From NCBI RefSeq assembly GCF_019551475.1, contig NZ_CP047159.1, forward strand, positions 806,001 to 870,000: a DNA stretch of 64,000 nucleotides, written 5' to 3'. A program made the position numbers and the translations under genes. Positions 1 through 5,976 of this stretch are shown here, piece after piece. The stretch comes from Prevotella sp. Rep29. GTDB lineage: Bacteria; Bacteroidota; Bacteroidia; Bacteroidales; Bacteroidaceae. The notes below the pieces were generated by a model, which ran no database searches, had not been told where the DNA came from, and was given only the letters and a program-made list of their open reading frames with translations. How positions within the stretch are numbered: position 1 is the stretch's first letter; each line of letters begins with the position of its first letter.

Positions 1-2
1 TG

Positions 3-464
3 TTACAACTGATAGAAGCTGACAATCGTGAGCATCCTATCCAGTTGGCTTATAACAGGCAGCGCTTCTCAGTGCCAAGCAACTTGTATATTATTGGTAT
101 GATGAATACAGCCGACAGAAGTCTGGCGATGATTGATTATGCTCTGCGTCGTAGGTTCAGTTTCTATGAGATGAAGCCTGGATTTGAAACAAATGCGTTT
201 AATGCGTATATTTCCAAGTGGGATACACCTCAGCTTAGAAAACTGATTAAGGCCATTGTTGAATTGAATAAAGTTATTGAAAACGATGGCTCGCTTGGGG
301 CAGGTTTCTGTATAGGTCATAGCTATCTATGTAATTTAGAAAAAGATTACGATTTGAATAGTATTGTGGAATATGACATTATCCCAATGCTTCGTGAATA
401 TTGGTTTGATAATGACAGTAAATTCAATCAAGAAGCGCAGAAATTAAGGAATGCTTTGCTATGA
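3..464 (+). CDS. mcrB: McrB-like AAA+ GTPase of a McrBC restriction system, 3' part only
   Basis: Only the C-terminal 153 codons lie in the window; the frame is open from base 3 and the start is upstream. The segment IGMMNTADRS matches the conserved sensor region of McrB-type AAA+ proteins, and ALRRRF just after it is the conserved arginine-rich follow-up. In known systems McrB is the GTP-hydrolysing ring motor that recognises modified DNA and works with the nuclease McrC. The stop overlaps the mcrC start as ATGA, so the two are translationally coupled. The DNA is more AT-rich than the core genes further on, which fits an acquired defence module. The recognition domain is not visible, so target specificity cannot be judged. 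Confidence 0.9.
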   Translation, partial: LQLIEADNREHPIQLAYNRQRFSVPSNLYIIGMMNTADRSLAMIDYALRRRFSFYEMKPGFETNAFNAYISKWDTPQLRKLIKAIVELNKVIENDGSLGAGFCIGHSYLCNLEKDYDLNSIVEYDIIPMLREYWFDNDSKFNQEAQKLRNALL

Positions 465-1534
465 CGGAAGATAAAGGCAAACTGATTCATAATATTTACT
501 ATATGTTGGCTTATGCTTTTCAAGAGCTTAGGCAGAATAACTATGCGGAGATAGAGGGCGAGACGTTTGATAATATATACGACCTCTTTGCTGAGATATT
601 AGCCAGAGGTATATCCTATCAACTGAAACAGGGACTTCATCGTGAATATGTGGCTAAAAACGAATCGATGCACACTATAAAAGGGAAGATAGATATCAAT
701 GGTACTATTGCCAATAGAGTGCGCAACATTCGTCAGGTAGTGTGTGATTATGATGAGTTGTCAGAGAACAATGTGTACAACCAGATACTCTTGACTACGT
801 CAACTATTTTGATAAGACATTCTGATGTAAAAAAAGAAACAAAGGCAAAACTAAAACAAGTAATGCTGTTCTTCCAAAATGTTGAGTCTATAGATCTGCA
901 TACTATACGTTGGAACTCCTTGCGATTTGATCGTAATAATAGGAATTATCGCATGTTGATTTATCTTTGCTATTTCATAGTGTGCGAATGGCTTATGACA
1001 ACAGAAGAAGGAGATTTTAAGATGCGAGAATTCTCAGACGATAATATGTGTCGGCTTTTCGAGAAGTTTGTGTTAGAGTATTATAAGAAACATTATCCAG
1101 AATTAAAGCCTTGTGCAGAACAGATAGGTTGGAATGTTGTGAATGAAACTACGGATGTTTCCATATTACCAATAATGCAAACAGATGTTTTGTTATCGTT
1201 GGGGCAAAGGACCTTGATTATCGATACAAAATATTATTCAAAGATTATGCAACAGCAATATGGGAAAGAGAGTCTTCGTAATAGTCATCTTTATCAGATA
1301 CGGACTTATGTAAATGAGTATGACAGGGACCATCTTCATAATGTGGATGGTATGTTGTTATATGCCAAGACTCAAGTAGATGATATTACAGATGCACAAA
1401 TTTCTCATCGTGATGGCTTTACGCTTTATATTCGTACGTTGGATTTAAACTCCGATTTTGATGAAATAAGAAAACGTTTAGATAGTTTTATTTGTTGTGA
1501 TACAATAGAATTTCAAAACTCTCAACACTGTTGA
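461..1534 (+). CDS. mcrC: McrC-type nuclease subunit of a McrBC restriction system
   Basis: A 357-residue protein with the usual McrC layout: an N-terminal domain that docks on McrB and a C-terminal PD-(D/E)xK nuclease domain. D242 followed by D255-T-K257 (in IIDTKYYS) forms the expected catalytic pattern. In the family, McrC cleaves modified foreign DNA once the McrB GTPase translocates. The start ATG overlaps the mcrB stop (ATGA). A short hairpin sits across the stop codon at 1519-1537. The gene is AT-rich like mcrB. I see no methyltransferase beside it, as expected for a modification-dependent type IV system. The function is predicted from family features only. Confidence 0.92.
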   Translation: MTEDKGKLIHNIYYMLAYAFQELRQNNYAEIEGETFDNIYDLFAEILARGISYQLKQGLHREYVAKNESMHTIKGKIDINGTIANRVRNIRQVVCDYDELSENNVYNQILLTTSTILIRHSDVKKETKAKLKQVMLFFQNVESIDLHTIRWNSLRFDRNNRNYRMLIYLCYFIVCEWLMTTEEGDFKMREFSDDNMCRLFEKFVLEYYKKHYPELKPCAEQIGWNVVNETTDVSILPIMQTDVLLSLGQRTLIIDTKYYSKIMQQQYGKESLRNSHLYQIRTYVNEYDRDHLHNVDGMLLYAKTQVDDITDAQISHRDGFTLYIRTLDLNSDFDEIRKRLDSFICCDTIEFQNSQHC

Positions 1535-1537
1535 GAG
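1519..1537 (+). terminator. Hairpin at the end of mcrC
   Basis: CTCTCAA-CACTG-TTGAGAG is a perfect 7-bp stem with a 5-nt loop that spans the mcrC stop codon. No T-run follows, so it is at best a weak terminator or an mRNA 3' stabiliser. Confidence 0.35.
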
Positions 1538-1540
1538 AAA

Positions 1541-1569
1541 TTGCGCTTCGCAACCCTGTATTATCTTTG
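1541..1569 (+). promoter_or_regulatory. Promoter of the metallophosphoesterase gene
   Basis: TTG at 1541-1543 and TATCTTTG at 1562-1569, separated by 18 bp, match the Bacteroidota -33/-7 pattern. It implies a leader of about 100 nt before the ATG at 1675. Confidence 0.6.
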
Positions 1570-1674
1570 CATCGTGAAACAGAACAACAATCCAACTTCG
1601 TACAATAAATCCAGAAGTCGGAATTACTAAAGAAGATTCAGAAAAAGTAATTAATATATTGAATAGATAGAGGA

Positions 1675-2454
1675 ATGAAGAAAGTAATGGTCATCCCCGA
1701 TGTGCATGGGCGCATCTTTTGGAAAGAACCTGTCAAGAAGTATTTGGATGTTGTTGATAGGGTGGTATTTCTTGGTGACTATCTTGATCCGTACGAGGGT
1801 GAAGATGGATTGGCTGATGATATCTTCGAAAATATGATGGAGATTATAGCACTGAAGCAGAGCAACATGGAAAAGGTTGTGCTACTGAAAGGCAATCATG
1901 ACCAGCATTATATTTCGGAACTATTTGAGATAATGGCTGGTGGCACGCGCATGGATCAGCAGAACTGGAACAAGTATCATCAGACGTTCATGAAATACAA
2001 GGATTTGTTCCGAATTGCACATTATGAGCAGGTAGGTAAGATGCCGTATGTATTCTCGCATGCAGGTTTGACACTTTATTGGCTGAAGAAAGTAAATGAA
2101 AAAGTGTGGCATCTGTTTGACAGTAAGATTTCCGTGACAGACCCAGAAATTATAGAAAGAATAAACCTATTGGACGATGAGGGGCGCGGACAGGAAATGC
2201 TGGCGGTCATTGGAAGTTATCGTTCGGGCTTCGGAGAAAAGACAGGAAGCGTTCTTTGGGCAGATATAGAAGAACATGCTATTCCTAATGCCCCTAAAGC
2301 ATACGGTCTGAATAAAGTTTTTCAAGTGTTTGGGCACTCAATGCTTATTGAGGGGTGTGACAAAATAGAATATGATAATTTCTGTATGATTGACTCCCAG
2401 CAATGTTTCATGATAGATAGTGAAAACAAAAAGAAAATCGTTGCCGTTAAATAG
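1675..2454 (+). CDS. Calcineurin-like metallophosphoesterase
   Basis: A 259-residue soluble protein with the metal-binding motifs of the calcineurin-like phosphoesterase fold in order: D9-V-H11, G34-D35, G73-N74-H75-D, then FSHAG and FGHS near the C-terminus, which supply the later histidines. Such enzymes hydrolyse phosphoesters (protein phosphate, Ap4A or cyclic nucleotides) with a two-metal centre; the substrate cannot be told from sequence. An AGAGGA ribosome-binding site lies directly before the ATG. The gene has its own promoter and a terminator at 2478-2520, so it is probably a single-gene unit. Its AT-rich composition resembles mcrBC, and it may belong to the same acquired island, though a defence role is only inference. 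Confidence 0.85.
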   Translation: MKKVMVIPDVHGRIFWKEPVKKYLDVVDRVVFLGDYLDPYEGEDGLADDIFENMMEIIALKQSNMEKVVLLKGNHDQHYISELFEIMAGGTRMDQQNWNKYHQTFMKYKDLFRIAHYEQVGKMPYVFSHAGLTLYWLKKVNEKVWHLFDSKISVTDPEIIERINLLDDEGRGQEMLAVIGSYRSGFGEKTGSVLWADIEEHAIPNAPKAYGLNKVFQVFGHSMLIEGCDKIEYDNFCMIDSQQCFMIDSENKKKIVAVK

Positions 2455-2477
2455 TATTTCAATGCTACGAAATGCAG

Positions 2478-2520
2478 AAAAAAACAAGCTACCGAGCAAA
2501 CCTCGGTAGCTTGTTTTTGG
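2478..2520. terminator. Bidirectional intrinsic terminator (left copy, inside target duplication)
   Basis: An A-run, an 11-bp stem AAGCTACCGAG / CTCGGTAGCTT, and a T-run make a terminator readable from both strands. It ends the metallophosphoesterase gene. An identical copy lies at 4226-4268 because the IS insertion duplicated the segment. Confidence 0.85.
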
Positions 2521-2542
2521 GGTAGTATTAATCATCCCCCCT
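2478..2542. repeat. 65-bp target-site duplication, left copy (IS copy 1)
   Basis: Positions 2478-2542 are identical base for base to 4226-4290, and the two copies abut the two ends of the 1,683-bp IS. Long, variable target duplications are a known trait of IS1634/IS1549-type elements. Confidence 0.93.
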
Positions 2543-4225
2543 CCTGACTTCATCACTTTTTTGCGCCATCATATAGCGCACAATGATAATCAGCGAGTTA
2601 CGTAAAATTATTGGGTGGTTTGGGTGGCGCAAGCGAAAAACGTGTACCTTTGCACCATGTATGTACGCAAGAAACACAATCGTTCCGGCTCTACAAGTGT
2701 GGTAGTGGTCAGTAAAGCGAGTGGAAAGTATAAAGAAATAAAATCGTTTGGCTCCTCTACATCCGAAGAGGAAATACATTCATTATGCGATAAGGCTGCT
2801 GCATGGATACGTTCATTTGGCGGTCAGCAAGAACTTGACTTTGATGACCGCAAGGGAAAGGAAGTCGAGGAGACAGAGCGTTTCCTTAGCAATATTGACA
2901 ACGTGTTGATAAACGGTACTCGGCTTCTGCTTGATCAAGTCTATGACAGCATCGGCTTCAACCGGATTCCCGATGAGATTCTGCGTCATTTGGTAATCGC
3001 AAGGGTGTCGCAGCCCAGAAGCAAACTTGCCACAGTAGATTACCTGAAGTCATATTATGATGAAGATGTTGACCTCAACCACATCTATCGCTACATGGAC
3101 AAGCTCTACAATACCCAGATGGAGCTTGCGCAGCAGATTAGCGTAGAGCACACCCGGAAACTGTTCGGAGGCAAGATTGGATTGATGTTCTACGACGTGA
3201 CGACGCTCTACTTTGAGACAGCACAGACGGACGTATTGCGTGAACCGGGGTTTTCAAAGGATGGAAAGACGGCAGAGTCACAGGTTATACTCGGTCTGCT
3301 TGTATCAGAAGGAGGCTACCCGCTTTCATACTCTCTGTTCAACGGCAGCCAGTATGAGGGCTTCACCATGATACCAATGATAGATGACTTCAAGCAGCGT
3401 TTCAATCTGGGGAAAGATTTTGTTGTGGTGGCAGACTCAGGCTTGATGAACAAGAACAATGTCACTTTGCTGCAGGAGGCTGGCTACAACTACATACTTG
3501 GAGCCCGCATCAAGAGCGAGAGCGCAAGCGTGAAGCAATGGATTCTCTCTTTAGAGAAGGTTGATAAAGCCTGTTACGACTACAAACGTGAGAATGGGGA
3601 AAGACTTATCGTCAGTTATTCCGACAAGCGTGCAAAGAAGGATGCCTACAACCGTGACCGCGGAATTGTCCGATTGAGAAAAGCCTATAAGACCGGACGC
3701 ATCACGAAGAGTCAGGTGAACAAGCGTGGCTACAACAAGTTTCTTGAAATCAGCAAGGACATAGAAGTCGTCATCAGCGAAGAGAAGATTGCAGAGGACT
3801 GCCAGTGGGACGGACTCAAGGGCTACATCACCAATACAGACCTTGACGCCGAGCGTGTCATTGCCGAGTATCATGGACTCTGGGTGGTGGAACGTGCATT
3901 CCGTATTTCAAAAGGAACTCTGGAAATGCGTCCGATGTTTCATTTTACAGAACGTAGGATAGAGGCACATGTCTGCATTTGCTTCATCGCCTATAAGGTA
4001 TATAAGGAACTGGAGCGACTCATTGCCATTAACAAGATTGGGATGAGTGTCGATAAGGTGCTTGAGGCAGCCAAAACTATCACGACAATCAGGGTAAGGA
4101 TGCCTAAAAACGGGACTTACTTCACTAAGACACTCTTCTTGACGGAGAAGCACCTCGCAGTGAAACCACTTTTCGACATATCTGGCAACAAATCTTAATT
4201 TGGGTGGCGCATTGACGAAGTCAGG
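2543..4225 (+). mobile_element. IS1634-family insertion sequence, copy 1 (1,683 bp)
   Basis: The ends were set by comparing both copies and their flanks: CCTGACTTCATCA on the left and the complement of CCTGACTTCGTCA on the right, an imperfect terminal inverted repeat of 13 bp with one mismatch. One transposase gene fills the element. TTTGGGTGGCGCA occurs at both 2619-2631 and 4199-4211, a subterminal direct repeat. TTGCGCCA (2561-2568) and TGGCGCAA (2625-2632) form an inverted repeat upstream of the transposase. The second copy at 42316-43998 has the same length and appears identical. A 65-bp direct repeat flanks this copy. Confidence 0.95.
2657..4198 (+). CDS. IS1634-family DDE transposase
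   Basis: A 513-residue transposase starting MYVRKKHN. The DDE residues are D180 (MFYDVTTLYFE), D260 (VVADSGLM) and E412 (LWVVERAFRISK, which has the E-x6-K part of the IS4-superfamily signature); the RPMFHF segment after it is also typical. I chose the ATG at 2657 over an in-frame GTG at 2615 because the protein family begins here and a -7 box TACCTTTG ends 3 nt before it. That geometry would make the transcript nearly leaderless. The stop at 4198 lies just inside the right inverted repeat. The protein is identical to that of copy 2, so both copies are recent and probably active. Confidence 0.95.
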   Translation: MYVRKKHNRSGSTSVVVVSKASGKYKEIKSFGSSTSEEEIHSLCDKAAAWIRSFGGQQELDFDDRKGKEVEETERFLSNIDNVLINGTRLLLDQVYDSIGFNRIPDEILRHLVIARVSQPRSKLATVDYLKSYYDEDVDLNHIYRYMDKLYNTQMELAQQISVEHTRKLFGGKIGLMFYDVTTLYFETAQTDVLREPGFSKDGKTAESQVILGLLVSEGGYPLSYSLFNGSQYEGFTMIPMIDDFKQRFNLGKDFVVVADSGLMNKNNVTLLQEAGYNYILGARIKSESASVKQWILSLEKVDKACYDYKRENGERLIVSYSDKRAKKDAYNRDRGIVRLRKAYKTGRITKSQVNKRGYNKFLEISKDIEVVISEEKIAEDCQWDGLKGYITNTDLDAERVIAEYHGLWVVERAFRISKGTLEMRPMFHFTERRIEAHVCICFIAYKVYKELERLIAINKIGMSVDKVLEAAKTITTIRVRMPKNGTYFTKTLFLTEKHLAVKPLFDISGNKS

Positions 4226-4290
4226 AAAAAAACAAGCTACCGAGCAAACCTCGGTAGCTTGTTTTTGGGGTAGTATTAATCATCCCCCCT
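4226..4290. repeat. 65-bp target-site duplication, right copy, with duplicated terminator
   Basis: Exact copy of 2478-2542. Its hairpin (4226-4268) is positioned to terminate the minus-strand flavin reductase gene, which ends at 4317, so each neighbour kept a terminator after insertion. Confidence 0.93.
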
Positions 4291-4316
4291 CTATGTTTGT
4301 TGTCTTAATGTAGTAA

Positions 4317-4889
4317 CTATTTCAATTGCGTTCCGTCCTTGAATGCGTTTCCGACTTTTTCGCCGACAACGCGGTAGGCGAGGGCGGCTGAGTCGAACAT
4401 GATGGGCTGGAGTTTGGAAAGATCAACGTTGCCTTTCTCGTCGAGAATGCACTCGTCAGCACTCATGTTGACCACTTCACCTACGATGCGGATTTCTCCT
4501 TCGGGCGTTTCTTCCTCGCGGAGGAAGCGGCATTCGAGGGTCAGTGGCAATTCCTTGAACACTGGAGCGTCAACCTTCTCGGCTTTCTCCGCGTGCCATC
4601 CTGCTTTCTCAATCAGTTTCGGCTCTTTCAATCCACTGACAATGCCCACATAGTCGGCTGCCACAACGGTGTCTTTGGTGGCGAAACTGACGGTGAACGC
4701 CTTTTTCAGGGCGATATTGTCGCGTGTCTTGCGCACATGTCCGATGTTGATGGCTACGTGATATTCGCTGCATTGTCCGCCCCATGCCACGTTCATGGCG
4801 TTGGGTGTGCCGTTTTCGTCATACGTTCCGATAATCAGTACGGGCAGGGGAGTGACGACGGTTTTCTTTGGATCGAAGTTCTTTCTCAT
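4317..4889 (-). CDS. Flavin reductase-like (flavoredoxin) FMN-binding protein
   Basis: A 190-residue protein with the split-barrel FMN-binding fold: PLPVLIIGTYDENGTPNAMNVAW at the N-terminus is the typical opening of the flavoredoxin/flavin reductase group. These proteins bind FMN and act in electron transfer or reduce flavins with NAD(P)H. No signal peptide is seen, so it is cytoplasmic. It lies 9 bp after the DUF362 gene and is almost certainly co-transcribed with it. The electron partner cannot be identified. A duplicated terminator (4226-4268) lies downstream. Confidence 0.85.
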   Translation of the reverse strand: MRKNFDPKKTVVTPLPVLIIGTYDENGTPNAMNVAWGGQCSEYHVAINIGHVRKTRDNIALKKAFTVSFATKDTVVAADYVGIVSGLKEPKLIEKAGWHAEKAEKVDAPVFKELPLTLECRFLREEETPEGEIRIVGEVVNMSADECILDEKGNVDLSKLQPIMFDSAALAYRVVGEKVGNAFKDGTQLK

Positions 4890-4898
4890 GTTTTTCCT

Positions 4899-5843
4899 TT
4901 ATTTAAGTTCAATAATCTTATATTTCTTGCTTCCCAAGCCGATTTGCTCAGCGTAGTCCACGATATAGGTACCATGCTGGCGGTTGATGCGTTCAATCAA
5001 CGGTTGACTATCATTGCCGGCAGACGGCTTGTGGTTGAATATCATATCGAGGCAAGCTTTGTCAAGCGCCACGGGGTCGGTCGATGCAAGGATTCCCATG
5101 TCTTTGAGCTGGGGATCGGCTGGATGTGAACTGCAGTCGCAATCAACGGACATGTTGTTCATCACATTAATATATATAATGTTGCCGGAGAACCAGTCGT
5201 GCACACTCTGTGCGGCAGCTGCCATCGACTCCAGGAAGAAATCTTGTGCCGGCAGGTTCTGCCATAGTTCTTTCGGGCTTTGCACTTTGCCTGCGGTATG
5301 GATATATGCCTTTCCGTCAGACGAGGCAACGCCGATGCTGGCATTCTTCAGCACGCCGCCGAAACCACCCATGGCGTGGCCTTTGAAGTGGGCGAGGTTA
5401 ATCATGAAGTCGTAGTTGCCGAGATGCTCGCCCACGATGTTGTATTTCAGATGTTTCTTGTCTTTGATAGGAATGCGCAGGTTGCCGTATTCGTCCATGA
5501 TATCGACGGCGGCGATGCTGTCAAAGCCGTGCGCATGGACGGTCTCCCAGTGTTTCTTTACGTCCTGACGACTGCCGCCGTATGCCGTGCAGCACTCGAC
5601 AAGCGTGCCGTTCACCTCATCCACCAACTGACGGATGAGTGTCGGTTTCAGATAATTGTTTCCACCGCGCTCGCCCGTACTGATTTTTACAGCCACGCGC
5701 CCTTTGGCTTCAACGCCGAGCGCCTTGTAGATTTTAACGAGTGATTCGGGGGTGATTTCTTTCGTGAAATACACTTTCGACTGTGCCGACAAACCAATGG
5801 CGAAGGCAGATGCCAATGCCCATAATGCTAATCTTTTCATCAT
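4899..5843 (-). CDS. Exported DUF362-domain protein
   Basis: About 314 residues starting MMKRLALWALASAFAIGLSAQ, a clean type I signal peptide; an upstream in-frame ATG at 5873 is rejected because it would bury the signal peptide and overlap the -7 box. The body matches DUF362: an acidic N-terminal region, NLAHFKGHAMGGFGGVLKN, and DPVALDKACLDMI near the C-terminus. Many DUF362 proteins are linked to iron-sulfur ferredoxin domains, but this one has no ferredoxin cysteine clusters. The function is unknown. It has its own promoter (5871-5878) and precedes the flavin reductase gene by 9 bp, which suggests a redox role, by inference only. Confidence 0.8.
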   Translation of the reverse strand: MMKRLALWALASAFAIGLSAQSKVYFTKEITPESLVKIYKALGVEAKGRVAVKISTGERGGNNYLKPTLIRQLVDEVNGTLVECCTAYGGSRQDVKKHWETVHAHGFDSIAAVDIMDEYGNLRIPIKDKKHLKYNIVGEHLGNYDFMINLAHFKGHAMGGFGGVLKNASIGVASSDGKAYIHTAGKVQSPKELWQNLPAQDFFLESMAAAAQSVHDWFSGNIIYINVMNNMSVDCDCSSHPADPQLKDMGILASTDPVALDKACLDMIFNHKPSAGNDSQPLIERINRQHGTYIVDYAEQIGLGSKKYKIIELK

Positions 5844-5870
5844 CTTCTTGTGTTTTATAAAGTTGGATTG

Positions 5871-5878
5871 CAAAGATA
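5871..5878 (-). promoter_or_regulatory. -7 box for the DUF362 gene
   Basis: TATCTTTG on the minus strand, about 28 nt before the MMKRL start. A second TATCTTTG sits inside a hairpin at 5924-5946 (GCTTATCTT / AAGATAAGC). The DUF362-flavin reductase pair can therefore be expressed separately from the upstream genes. Confidence 0.6.
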
Positions 5879-5976
5879 ACGCAAATCAAGCGCAATCAAG
5901 TCAAACTTGAAATTGCTGAGATGCAGCTTATCTTCTGCAAAGATAAGCATTATTTCTCAAATATGAAAATCGGTCG

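Noticed and set aside
2615..2656. Longer N-terminus for the transposase starting at GTG 2615
   Set aside because: It would lie across the -7 box TACCTTTG and adds residues unlike the family's beginning MYVRKK.
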